Assembly: GCA_017849435.1 (NCBI GenBank)
Contig: JAFIGY010000019.1
Coordinates: forward strand, 186,001-250,000
Source of the DNA: Chitinophaga niabensis
Lineage (GTDB): Bacteria > Bacteroidota > Bacteroidia > Chitinophagales > Chitinophagaceae
Direction: 5' to 3'
DNA length: 64,000 bases
Part shown: one piece after another, positions 44,179-52,290 of the stretch
Layout: every line of letters starts with the position of its first letter
Numbering within the stretch: the stretch's first letter is position 1
Program-made: the position numbers and the translations under genes
The notes under the pieces: model-generated
What the model saw: the letters and a program-made list of their open reading frames with translations, nothing else
Databases searched by the model: none
What the model was told of the DNA's origin: nothing

Positions 44179-44778
44179 ATGAGCAGTAAAGTTTCCATCC
44201 TCGGCCTGAAATTACCAACAGATCCCCGCTGGGTGAACCTGGCGTCCATCTCTCTCGAGGAAGTGCTGACAGATCACGCATTCTGCGAACAGAAAGCCGC
44301 CACTTCCTGCATTTCCCTGATCCAGCGGTATCCGGAGAAACAGCGGCTGGTGGAAGAACTGGCGCCGATCGTGACGGAAGAATGGGGACATTTCCGGCAG
44401 GTGCTCGCCGAAATGAAGAAACGGGGCTTTACACTCGGGAAGCAACGGAAAGATGAATATGTGAATGCGCTGATGACACATCAGATCAAAGGCGGCGCTC
44501 CCTCGGAAGTGCTGCTGGACAGGCTCCTGATCTTCGCCCTCATCGAAGCCCGCAGCTGCGAACGCTTCCGGCTGCTCAGCGAAGGGCTGGAAGATGCCTA
44601 TCTCCGGGAATTCTACCGCAAGTTCATGGTTTCCGAAGCCGGACATTACCGCCTCTTCATAGAACTCGCCAACGAATACATCCCGGAAGAAAAAGTAAGG
44701 AAACGCTGGCAGGAATGGCTGAAACTGGAAGCGGAGATTATCGCGGGATTGAAAATGCGGGGGGACAGGATGCATTAA
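44179..44778 (+). CDS. miaE: tRNA 2-methylthio-N6-isopentenyladenosine-37 hydroxylase (MiaE-like)
   Basis: 199 residues, ferritin-like diiron protein. Iron-ligand patterns of MiaE are visible: EEVLTDHAFCEQKAATSCI, TEEWGHFRQVL (ExxH), EARSCERFRLL and SEAGHYRLFIELA (ExxH). It would hydroxylate the ms2i6A37 modification of tRNAs that read codons beginning with U. The divergent gene is bioF with only 54 bases between. Overlaps the stop of the convergent patatin gene by 4 bases. A TAACTTCG at 44150 is a one-mismatch -7 box. Confidence 0.87.
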   Translation: MSSKVSILGLKLPTDPRWVNLASISLEEVLTDHAFCEQKAATSCISLIQRYPEKQRLVEELAPIVTEEWGHFRQVLAEMKKRGFTLGKQRKDEYVNALMTHQIKGGAPSEVLLDRLLIFALIEARSCERFRLLSEGLEDAYLREFYRKFMVSEAGHYRLFIELANEYIPEEKVRKRWQEWLKLEAEIIAGLKMRGDRMH

Positions 44779-47009
44779 AAATGGAACCCCAGGTTCACAT
44801 ACGCCTTCAAATACCTCGCCTGATCACTGTACATCACTGTAGCCTCTAACGGCCCCAGGCGGGTGCTATAGCCCAATGTTACCCCATAGCCCGTTACATA
44901 GTTGTATTTGGTGGCGGAAAGCCCGTTCAGGTCAAACAGCGCCACCGAGCCTCTGGGGATCACGAAAAGATTCCTGACAGCTTCGTATTGCCAGCCCAGT
45001 TGTATGGAGGCAGCACTGGCAGTATTCACCTCCCCTTCATATAATCCTACAAAAGGTATCTGGTTCCGGCTGAAATCCGTGATGCCGCCGATGAGAAAAT
45101 CATTGACCAGCTGTTGATCATAGTTGAAGTTGAAACCGGCGTAGCCGCCCACATGCAGGGAGGAGCGGCGACCGAAGGGGAAGTAATAGTTCATCTTCAG
45201 CAGCAACCGCTGATAGTTCTCGAAACGCACACCCAGGCTGTCCAGCGGCAGCTCTTCCCCTTGTAGATGCACCCGGAATTTGGGATTCTGGTTATAGATC
45301 ATTCCGGTCTCCAGTTGTATATCTGCGCCCCTGGTGGGAAACTGCTTGCGGTTCACGGTATTGAGGCCGTAGTAGAAAAAGGTGTTCAGTTGTTTGGTAT
45401 TCCCGTCTATCTCCAGGTTGGGAGACAATTTCGGTTTCAGCCGGATGTATTCCCAGCGGGTACCCACGCCCACGGCCATCACGCGATTCAGCATGTACTG
45501 CATATGAATGTCGAACGCGGCGTATTTGTTACGGTATTCCAGGGATTTTTTGTAATCCTCGTAGAAATTGAGCGGATCGTTCTCGTAATAGGCGCCCAAA
45601 CCGAATCCCACATTTCGTTTACGGCCGAGGTATTTAAAATACTCCGCACGGAGGCGCGGGTTTTCACTGATGGCAACGGTCACGTATGCACGAGAATTGG
45701 GCACGATGAAATTCCGTTGGGTGATGTTCACAATGGCACTCACATTGGTGAAGGAATTGTAATGCAGCGCGAATTTCACGTAGGTCAGCGGGTTTTCCTC
45801 CACATCTATCTCCAGCTGGCTGCGGCTGTGGCCGAGCGGGTTCAGATGATAGGTGATCTGTTTGTAGAAGCGCGTACCATATACATTCAATACGGCTTCT
45901 CTTATCTGATCGGGCGTATAGCAACCGTCGGGTTGAAGACCGAGGCGGCCGCGAAAGAACTTTTCATCCGAATGGATCAGTCCTTTGATGACGATATCGC
46001 TGATCTCCACATCCGGTGTGAGGGGGAGGCGGTTCTTTAAAGGAGGGGGTTCGGGGTAGAGGGCGTTGAGCGAGTCCGCCAAACGCTTGAAAACAGGATA
46101 CATCTCCCGCCCTTTCCGCTTCCCTTCTTCAAGGATGGAGTCTACACTCCCGAAACTGGCTGCTGTATAGTTTTTCAGGGAATGATGGACATAAATATCC
46201 GTGATCTTCCGCGCCTTCACAAAATCCTCCGCGTCTTTATAAAAACCAAGCTGATAGAGGATATCAACAGGCGTGATCAACTCATCCGCCGGGCGTAGCC
46301 CGTTTGTTACATTACTGCCGATAATGATGTCGGCCCCCATCTGCTTAGCCGTGATAGTCGGGAAATTACGAACCACGCCGCCGTCTACCAGCTTCCGGTC
46401 CCCGATCTTCACCGCAGTGAAGACGGAAGGGATGGCCATACTGGCACGGATACACGAAACGATCTCCCCCTGATCCAGCGTCACGATCTGGCCGGTGGCC
46501 ACATCTGTTGCGATACACTTGAAGGGGATGTTGAACTTCGAGAAATCCTTCACATCCCGCACCGGCCAGCTGAGCCGTGCAAGTTCCAGCCAGAGCGCTT
46601 CCCCGGAGATCACGCCGGACGTGAGCTTGGGTTTGCCGTATTCGAACGGCACTTCAATCATATAACGGTTGTATTCCGCTCTTTCTTCAAAACTGACTTC
46701 CTTCAGGGACGGCTGGTTGGAGAAAAGCGTGTTCCAGTCGAGCTGACGGGCCTCTATTTCAATGGTATCCCCGGAATATCCCATGGCGTACAAAGCGCCG
46801 ACAATACTGCCCATACTGGTACCGGTGATATAGTCGATCTTCAGGCCCGCGCTGTCAATCGCCCGCAGGATGCCAATATGTGCCAGCCCTTTGGCGCCAC
46901 CGCCACTCAGGGTCAGCCCGACGCGGGGCCGGTGGCCGGAAGCCTGCTGTGCAAACAGGGAATAAGGATAGAGGCTTGCTACGAGGAGTAAAAAAAATAA
47001 TCGACACAT
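44775..47009 (-). CDS. patatin-like phospholipase with C-terminal BamA-type barrel
   Basis: 744 residues from the ATG at 47009, which gives a signal peptide (LFFLLLVASLYPYSLFAQ); the upstream in-frame start at 47075 adds 22 unlikely residues. Patatin domain (about 28-310): GGGAKG oxyanion part at about 36, nucleophile Ser65 in GTSMGS, catalytic Asp in LVDGGVVRNF. A POTRA-like part (about 330-410, VEISDIVIKGLIHSD) and a surface-antigen barrel (about 420-744) follow. This architecture equals the bacterial PlpD-type autotransporters (type Vd). It would display a phospholipase at the cell surface or in the periplasm. Confidence 0.9.
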   Translation of the reverse strand: MCRLFFLLLVASLYPYSLFAQQASGHRPRVGLTLSGGGAKGLAHIGILRAIDSAGLKIDYITGTSMGSIVGALYAMGYSGDTIEIEARQLDWNTLFSNQPSLKEVSFEERAEYNRYMIEVPFEYGKPKLTSGVISGEALWLELARLSWPVRDVKDFSKFNIPFKCIATDVATGQIVTLDQGEIVSCIRASMAIPSVFTAVKIGDRKLVDGGVVRNFPTITAKQMGADIIIGSNVTNGLRPADELITPVDILYQLGFYKDAEDFVKARKITDIYVHHSLKNYTAASFGSVDSILEEGKRKGREMYPVFKRLADSLNALYPEPPPLKNRLPLTPDVEISDIVIKGLIHSDEKFFRGRLGLQPDGCYTPDQIREAVLNVYGTRFYKQITYHLNPLGHSRSQLEIDVEENPLTYVKFALHYNSFTNVSAIVNITQRNFIVPNSRAYVTVAISENPRLRAEYFKYLGRKRNVGFGLGAYYENDPLNFYEDYKKSLEYRNKYAAFDIHMQYMLNRVMAVGVGTRWEYIRLKPKLSPNLEIDGNTKQLNTFFYYGLNTVNRKQFPTRGADIQLETGMIYNQNPKFRVHLQGEELPLDSLGVRFENYQRLLLKMNYYFPFGRRSSLHVGGYAGFNFNYDQQLVNDFLIGGITDFSRNQIPFVGLYEGEVNTASAASIQLGWQYEAVRNLFVIPRGSVALFDLNGLSATKYNYVTGYGVTLGYSTRLGPLEATVMYSDQARYLKAYVNLGFHF

Positions 47010-47136
47010 AAGCGGGTAGACATCCTTGTATTGCAATAAAGATAACGGTTTTTCCTGACGCAAAATCCTGCGCACACAGGAGATGATTTTATTTATTAAA
47101 GTATTTTTCTATCTTTTCCGGACAGAATTTCACTTT

Positions 47137-48621
47137 ATGAGCCTTTCCAATTCCAAGCAAAATATCTGGCAGGTGATCTTTGCTTCATCCGCCGGCACCC
47201 TGATCGAATGGTATGATTTCTATATTTTCGGCAGTCTTTCCCTGATCCTGTCTGAAAAATTTTTCCCTGACAGTAATCCGACCCTCGCCTACATTGCTAC
47301 CCTGGCCACCTTTGCCGTAGGCTTCATCGTTCGCCCTTTCGGTGCCATCGTCTTTGGCCGTTTGGGAGATATGGTGGGACGTAAATACACATTCCTGCTC
47401 ACATTGCTGATCATGGGCGGCTCCACTTTCGCGATCGGCCTCATCCCTTCCTATAAAACCATCGGCCTGCTGGCGCCTGTACTCGTACTCATCCTGCGGC
47501 TCCTTCAGGGACTTGCGCTGGGAGGAGAATATGGCGGCGCTGCCACCTATGTGGCGGAACATGCGCCGGACAACCGCAGGGGATACTATACCAGCTTTAT
47601 CCAGACCACCGCCACTCTCGGCCTTTTCGTTTCTCTCGGCGTGATCCTTATCACCCGCACTTCCATGAAACCGGAAACGTTCAACGACTGGGGCTGGCGT
47701 GTTCCCTTCTGGCTGAGCGTTTTTCTGGTGCTCATGAGCTACTACATCCGTACGCGGTTGCAGGAATCACCCCTCTTCGCACAGTTGAAAGCGGAAGGCA
47801 AAACTTCCAAAAATCCACTGAAAGAAAGCTTTGGCAATAAGGAAAACCTGAAACTGGTGCTGCTTGCGCTCTTCGGCGCAGCGATGGGACAAGGCGTGAT
47901 ATGGTACACAGGGCAATTCTACGCGCTTTCCTTCCTGCAAAAAACAATGCATATCGAATTCGTGCAATCCAACATAATCATAGCGGTGGCTTTGTTGATC
48001 GGCACACCATTCTTTATCTGGTTTGGACATTTATCCGATAAGATCGGCCGCAAGAAGATCATGATGGCCGGCATGCTCATCGCCGCCCTCTCCTACTACC
48101 CGATCTACAAAGCGATGGACAGTACGGTGGATATGAGCAAAAAAACTGAGATCCCCGGCATGTACCGCGTGGAAGGTTCCATTACACCCAATCCCGACGG
48201 TACTGCGACTGATAAAACCTCGCGGATACGCACTTATTCAGACAGTACCGTTGTGAACGAAACCACTACACTGGCGAACGGCAAAAAAGAAGTGAAAACG
48301 GAAATAACAGTCGGTTCCCGCGATCAGATAATGCTGATCATCCTCATATTCATACAGGTAGTGTTCGTGACGATGGTATACGGACCGATAGCTGCTTTCC
48401 TCGTAGAGCTCTTCCCCACCCGTATCCGCTACACTTCCATGTCGCTCCCCTATCACATCGGGAATGGCGTGTTTGGCGGCCTGTTACCGGCTATTGCAAC
48501 GCTCATGGTACAGAAAACGGGGAATCACTTCGCAGGGCTGATCTATCCGATCGCCATTTCGCTGATCTGCCTCGTAGTGGGCCTCATCTTCATTAAAGAA
48601 AAGAAAACGACGGAGGCATAG
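47137..48621 (+). CDS. MFS transporter, metabolite:H+ symporter (MHS) type
   Basis: 494 residues from ATG 47137; the frame is open 18 codons further up, but that start lacks family likeness. Twelve membrane helices. The MHS signature is present: ASSAGTLIEWYDFYIFGSLS near the N-terminus, GRLGDMVGRKYTF after TM2, and RLLQGLALGGEYGGAATYVAEHAP. An unusual hydrophilic insert (about residues 330-400, with NPDGTATDKTSRIR and TTTLANGKKEVKTEI) sits between the GRKKIMMAG stretch and TM10. Substrates of MHS members are mono-, di- and tricarboxylates, betaine and the like; unknown here. Confidence 0.88.
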   Translation: MSLSNSKQNIWQVIFASSAGTLIEWYDFYIFGSLSLILSEKFFPDSNPTLAYIATLATFAVGFIVRPFGAIVFGRLGDMVGRKYTFLLTLLIMGGSTFAIGLIPSYKTIGLLAPVLVLILRLLQGLALGGEYGGAATYVAEHAPDNRRGYYTSFIQTTATLGLFVSLGVILITRTSMKPETFNDWGWRVPFWLSVFLVLMSYYIRTRLQESPLFAQLKAEGKTSKNPLKESFGNKENLKLVLLALFGAAMGQGVIWYTGQFYALSFLQKTMHIEFVQSNIIIAVALLIGTPFFIWFGHLSDKIGRKKIMMAGMLIAALSYYPIYKAMDSTVDMSKKTEIPGMYRVEGSITPNPDGTATDKTSRIRTYSDSTVVNETTTLANGKKEVKTEITVGSRDQIMLIILIFIQVVFVTMVYGPIAAFLVELFPTRIRYTSMSLPYHIGNGVFGGLLPAIATLMVQKTGNHFAGLIYPIAISLICLVVGLIFIKEKKTTEA

Positions 48622-48624
48622 GCG

Positions 48625-49599
48625 CTACTGCCCGAAATACTTTTCTTCCTCCTCCATGTGCAGGTAAGGATGCGCCGCAATGAGTGCCTTTGTCTTTTTC
48701 GCGTATGCGCTAAGGAATTGCAGGTGTTGCGGCGTGGAGGGGTTAAATGCCTTATGCTGCCGCGCCCGCAGGATATCCGCGACCTGTTTCAGCAGCTGTT
48801 GCGCGTCCGGATGCAGGCAGCTGCCTGCAAAATGATCCCAGACGTATTGAATGGCCAGCTCGTTCGGGTGAACGAGGTCTTCCTTGTAAAAACGATAATC
48901 CCGCAGATCATCGATCACCAGTTCATAAGCAGGGAAATAGAAAAGACGGTTGAATTTGTTGACAAGATGATGTACGGCCTGCAACAGAATCGCTTTGCTG
49001 AGATTATTCTCCACTACACCGTCCCGCACATAGCGGACAGGACTGACCGTAAAGAGGATGTTCACCTTGTTATTGGCAAAGAACAGCCGGTGCATCATAT
49101 TGTCCAGCGCGGCGATGATCTCGTCTGCCGTCAATAATCGTTTGTAGAATGCCTGATCAGGCACTTTGTGGCAGTTCGCCACGATCTTTCCATTTTCCTT
49201 TAATACATATACATATGCCGATCCCAGGGTGATGATCAGCCAGTCGGCCTCCCGCAAACGCTTTGCTGCAGCAGCCTGTGATGCATTGATCGTTTCCAGC
49301 GTTGTAGCGGCTGAAGCGGAGGAGAAACGGGAATGGTGATCCCAGCTATGCCAGAGGTCTTCATGCAGAAAGATATCCTGCTCCCGATATACCCTGCCAT
49401 CCATATAACTTTGCAGGCTTTGCGCGATGCTGAGCGGATTAAAGAGGATGCCGTTCGGGTTGACCTGAACGTTGAACTTGTGTTGTTGCAGACGGCTGCC
49501 GATCTCTTCTGCAAAGCAGGAGCCGGTAAGCAACAGTTTGTCAGGATATTGCAGCGAAGGCTCGAGGGGAGCCACCGGAAAGGTCAGGCGAAAGTTCAT
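48625..49599 (-). CDS. GSCFA-domain protein
   Basis: 324 residues. The defining GSCFA motif is at residues about 26-31 (LLTGSCFAEEIG), then NPNGILFNPLSIAQ, WLIITLGSAYVYVL and VSPVRYVRDGVVENNLSKAILLQAV. The N-terminal catalytic-like part resembles the SGNH/GDSL hydrolases that modify polysaccharides; function is not established. Stop-to-stop spacing to the convergent MFS gene is three bases. A perfect -7 box TACTTTTG lies four bases before its start codon. Confidence 0.82.
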   Translation of the reverse strand: MNFRLTFPVAPLEPSLQYPDKLLLTGSCFAEEIGSRLQQHKFNVQVNPNGILFNPLSIAQSLQSYMDGRVYREQDIFLHEDLWHSWDHHSRFSSASAATTLETINASQAAAAKRLREADWLIITLGSAYVYVLKENGKIVANCHKVPDQAFYKRLLTADEIIAALDNMMHRLFFANNKVNILFTVSPVRYVRDGVVENNLSKAILLQAVHHLVNKFNRLFYFPAYELVIDDLRDYRFYKEDLVHPNELAIQYVWDHFAGSCLHPDAQQLLKQVADILRARQHKAFNPSTPQHLQFLSAYAKKTKALIAAHPYLHMEEEEKYFGQ

Positions 49600-49603
49600 G
49601 CTG

Positions 49604-49611
49604 CAAAAGTA
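49604..49611 (-). promoter_or_regulatory. candidate leaderless promoter (-7 box) of the GSCFA gene
   Basis: TACTTTTG on the minus strand, four bases before the ATG at 49599. Confidence 0.45.
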
Positions 49612-49621
49612 TTAAATTCGA

Positions 49622-50470
49622 TCAATGCCGGAACACCTCGTCCGCCAGCGCCCCCGCTTTGAACAATGCTTCCTTGTCCAGCGGTATCCCGATCCCCCGC
49701 TTTTCGCAGAAAGCTACCATGTTCTCGGTGGCGATATTCCCCACCAGGTCGTCCTGCGCCATAGGGCATCCTCCGATACCATGCATGGCACTGTCGAAAC
49801 GCCGGCAGCCGTTGTCATATGCCGCAGCAATCTTCTCTTCCCAGGCCTGCGGCGTGGAATGGAAATGCGCACCGAATTCAACGCCCGGATAGGCCGGGAT
49901 CAGCCGGGAAAACAACGTAGCGATATCATCCGGTTTTGCTACGCCCACTGTGTCCGCAAGGGAAAGGATGGAAATACCCATTTCCGCAAACCGCTCCGCC
50001 CATTGCAACACTATTTCCGTACTGTAAGGATCGCCGTAAGGATTCCCAAATCCCATGGAAATATAGATCACCAGCTGCTTCCCGTGCTTGAGGCAGAGCT
50101 CCTGTATCATCTGCACTTCTTCGAGGGATGCGGCGATGGTTTTGTTGGTATTGCGCAGCTGAAAGGTTTCGGAAATAGAGAAAGGAAAACCCAGATAGCT
50201 GATCGCATCGAAAGCCAGCGCATCCGTAGCGCCGCGTACATTGGCGATAATAGCCAGGAGCTTTGTGTTGCCGGCGGGCTTCAGACCTTTGAGCACTTCT
50301 GTGGTATCTGCCATTTGCGGGATCGCTTTGGCGGACACGAAACTGCCGAAGTCGAGGGTATCAAAACCTACATCCAGCAACGCATTCAGGTACCTGATCT
50401 TGTCTGCCGCCGGAATATGCTCCGGCCAGCCCTGCATGGCATCGCGGGGGCATTCGATGAATCGCATCAT
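49622..50470 (-). CDS. hydroxymethylglutaryl-CoA lyase-like protein
   Basis: 282 residues, TIM-barrel HMGL-like family. An N-terminal RDAMQGWPEHIPAADKIRYL holds the start of the barrel, FGSFVSAKAIPQMADTTEV follows, and the C-terminal GIGGCPMAQDDLVGNIATE carries the cysteine of the HMG-CoA-lyase signature. The metal-site His are in FGAHFHSTP. The enzyme would cleave HMG-CoA into acetyl-CoA and acetoacetate, as in leucine breakdown; other 3-hydroxyacyl lyases share the fold. It is translated right after rlmB (5 bases), an odd functional pairing. Confidence 0.87.
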   Translation of the reverse strand: MMRFIECPRDAMQGWPEHIPAADKIRYLNALLDVGFDTLDFGSFVSAKAIPQMADTTEVLKGLKPAGNTKLLAIIANVRGATDALAFDAISYLGFPFSISETFQLRNTNKTIAASLEEVQMIQELCLKHGKQLVIYISMGFGNPYGDPYSTEIVLQWAERFAEMGISILSLADTVGVAKPDDIATLFSRLIPAYPGVEFGAHFHSTPQAWEEKIAAAYDNGCRRFDSAMHGIGGCPMAQDDLVGNIATENMVAFCEKRGIGIPLDKEALFKAGALADEVFRH

Positions 50471-50475
50471 AACGG

Positions 50476-51249
50476 TTATTTTTTCATCCTTTGCTTCATG
50501 GCTTCGTACAAGATGATGCCTGCCGCAACGGACACGTTAAATGATTCAAAATTATGCTGCATCGGGATGTGGAACTGTATATCCGCGGCCTTTAACAGTG
50601 CCGGATACACGCCTTTGTCCTCCGAGCCCATGATCACGGCCACCGGCTCCTGCCAGGGGCAATCGAATAGTTGCTGCTCCGCTTCCATTTCACTGGCAAA
50701 CACCCTGATACCGTTCAGGTGCAGCGTGTCGATGGCTTTGAGGAGACTGTCCACCCGGCAAACACTGATCCTTTCCAAAGCGCCCGCGGAGGATTTCACG
50801 GCTTCTTCATTCAGCGCCGCAATTCCCCTGTCTGGAATGATGACGGCCTGCGCGCCGCAGCAGACGGCGCTTCTGGCGATGGCGCCAATGTTGCGTACAT
50901 CCGTGATCCCGTCGAGAATGAGGAAAAGCGGGGTTTCGCCTTTATCCACCACATGGGAGATCACATCCTGCAGGTCGAGGTAAGCCACCCTGGCCGTTAT
51001 GGCTACAACGCCCTGGTGGTTGGCCTGGGTAAGACTGTTGAGTTTTTCCACCGGTACGGTGTTGATGGGAATACGCTGTTCGGCGGCCAGCTGCCGGAGC
51101 TGGGGAATAATATCGCCGGTGGCGCTTTTCAGCAGGAATATCCTTTCAATGGCCTTTCCCGCTTTCATGGCTTCCAGCAACGGCTGGCGGCCGATGATCA
51201 GTGATGACTGTTTCGGTTTGGGAGGTGATGGCTTAAATCTGTTGTTCAT
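50476..51249 (-). CDS. rlmB: 23S rRNA 2'-O-methyltransferase of the TrmH/RlmB type
   Basis: 257 residues. N-terminal substrate-binding part (about 15-95, IIGRQPLLEAMKAGKAIERIF) and a SPOUT domain: LDGITDVRNIGAIARSAVCCGAQAVIIPDRG, VIMGSEDKGVYP and the knot ending FHIPMQHNFESFNVSVAAGIILYE. The family methylates G2251 of 23S rRNA in E. coli; a tRNA Gm18 role is less likely given the two-domain form. A perfect -7 box (TATCTTTG) lies five bases before the start. Operon head with the HMG-CoA-lyase-like gene. Confidence 0.9.
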   Translation of the reverse strand: MNNRFKPSPPKPKQSSLIIGRQPLLEAMKAGKAIERIFLLKSATGDIIPQLRQLAAEQRIPINTVPVEKLNSLTQANHQGVVAITARVAYLDLQDVISHVVDKGETPLFLILDGITDVRNIGAIARSAVCCGAQAVIIPDRGIAALNEEAVKSSAGALERISVCRVDSLLKAIDTLHLNGIRVFASEMEAEQQLFDCPWQEPVAVIMGSEDKGVYPALLKAADIQFHIPMQHNFESFNVSVAAGIILYEAMKQRMKK

Positions 51250-51254
51250 TGCCG

Positions 51255-51262
51255 CAAAGATA
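51255..51262 (-). promoter_or_regulatory. candidate leaderless promoter (-7 box) of rlmB
   Basis: TATCTTTG on the minus strand, five bases before the rlmB ATG, giving an mRNA leader of about one base or none. Confidence 0.5.
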
Positions 51263-51264
51263 AC

Positions 51265-51822
51265 TCAAAGCTCCCCTTCCAGCATCATCAGCCTGATCTT
51301 TTGAATAGCGGCAATGGAGAGGGAATCCGTAATCCGGTGTTCTTTCACCATCCGGTAAGCCTCTTCAAAGGGTATCTTCTTCACGAACAACTGCTCCGTT
51401 TCTTCCGGTTCAGCTTCACGTTGCTCCAGTTCCCGCGCGAGGTATACGATCCCGGATTCGTCACTCACGGAATTGGAAAGATGCATCTGCACGATGGGCG
51501 TCCAGCTGGTGGCTACCAGGCCGGTTTCTTCCAGCAGTTCCCGCTGTGCAGATAGTAAGGGATCTTCCCCCACAGGGCCGCCGCCTTCAGGTATCTCCCA
51601 GCTGAAAGCTTCCAGCGGGAAACGGAACTGCCCTACCAGGTAAATGTGTTGCTGCGCATCCAGCGCTACAACGCCAATGGCTATATTTTTGAAATGCACT
51701 ACACCGTAGATGCCCTTGCCCCCGGAAGGGTTCGTCACCTGGTGCTCGGTGACACGGATCCATTTATTCTCGTACTGAACGGCAGTTTCATTGATCTGCC
51801 AGGGGTTTTGCTGCATGTCCAT
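51265..51822 (-). CDS. Nudix hydrolase, ADP-ribose pyrophosphatase-like
   Basis: 185 residues. Nudix box complete: a glycine-rich start (PEGGGPVGEDPLLSAQ) joined to RELLEETGL. The strand before it (IYLVGQFRFPLEAFSWEIPEG) is typical of ADP-ribose pyrophosphatases (NudF/ADPRase). Hydrolyses ADP-ribose or a related nucleoside diphosphate sugar to AMP and ribose-5-phosphate. Start at 51822; ATG at 51816 is in frame too. It is 21 bases downstream of the GNAT gene. Confidence 0.88.
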   Translation of the reverse strand: MDMQQNPWQINETAVQYENKWIRVTEHQVTNPSGGKGIYGVVHFKNIAIGVVALDAQQHIYLVGQFRFPLEAFSWEIPEGGGPVGEDPLLSAQRELLEETGLVATSWTPIVQMHLSNSVSDESGIVYLARELEQREAEPEETEQLFVKKIPFEEAYRMVKEHRITDSLSIAAIQKIRLMMLEGEL

Positions 51823-51843
51823 AAGGACAAAATAAACTAAAAA

Positions 51844-52290
51844 TCACGATTGCAGCGAGAGATAGTAATAATAAAACTCATCATCCCGCTGAAAGCCTGT
51901 ATCCTCATACAGTGCCTGCGCGCCGGCATTAGTGATGTGCGTTTGCAGCATGATGTAACGGGCGCCGGTAGCTTCTCCCAGGTTACGGGAGGCCGCGATC
52001 AATGCGCGGGCGGCTCCTTTCCTCCGGTGTTCCGGTGTCACAAAAAGGTCGTTCAGTATCCAGGCTTTTTTCATACCGACGGAAGAAAATACCGGGTAGA
52101 GCTGCGTAAACCCGATCAGTTCATCTTCATATACGGCCACGTAGATCTCACTTTCCTTCCGCGCCATCCGGTCGGAAAGGTATGCTTTGGCCCCTTCCGG
52201 ATCGGGCGCCTGTTCATAATGCTGGCGATAGGCGTCGAATAGTACAGCGAGTGCGGGAAGATGCGCAGCGGTAGCTTTAATAATTTGCAT
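51844..52290 (-). CDS. GNAT-family N-acetyltransferase
   Basis: 148 residues from the ATG at 52290; a start at 52311 is possible, but the family begins with MQIIKATAAHLPALA. Acetyl-CoA loop in LNDLFVTPEHRRKGAARALI and the terminal NAGAQALYEDTGFQRDDEFYYYYLSL. Similar in layout to the acetyltransferase at 37706-38152 (both end in a tyrosine-rich FYYYY/NYYYWW tail and share a YRQxYxQAP-like helix), so a shared subfamily is likely. The start overlaps the GNAT-DinB gene by 14 bases. Confidence 0.87.
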   Translation of the reverse strand: MQIIKATAAHLPALAVLFDAYRQHYEQAPDPEGAKAYLSDRMARKESEIYVAVYEDELIGFTQLYPVFSSVGMKKAWILNDLFVTPEHRRKGAARALIAASRNLGEATGARYIMLQTHITNAGAQALYEDTGFQRDDEFYYYYLSLQS

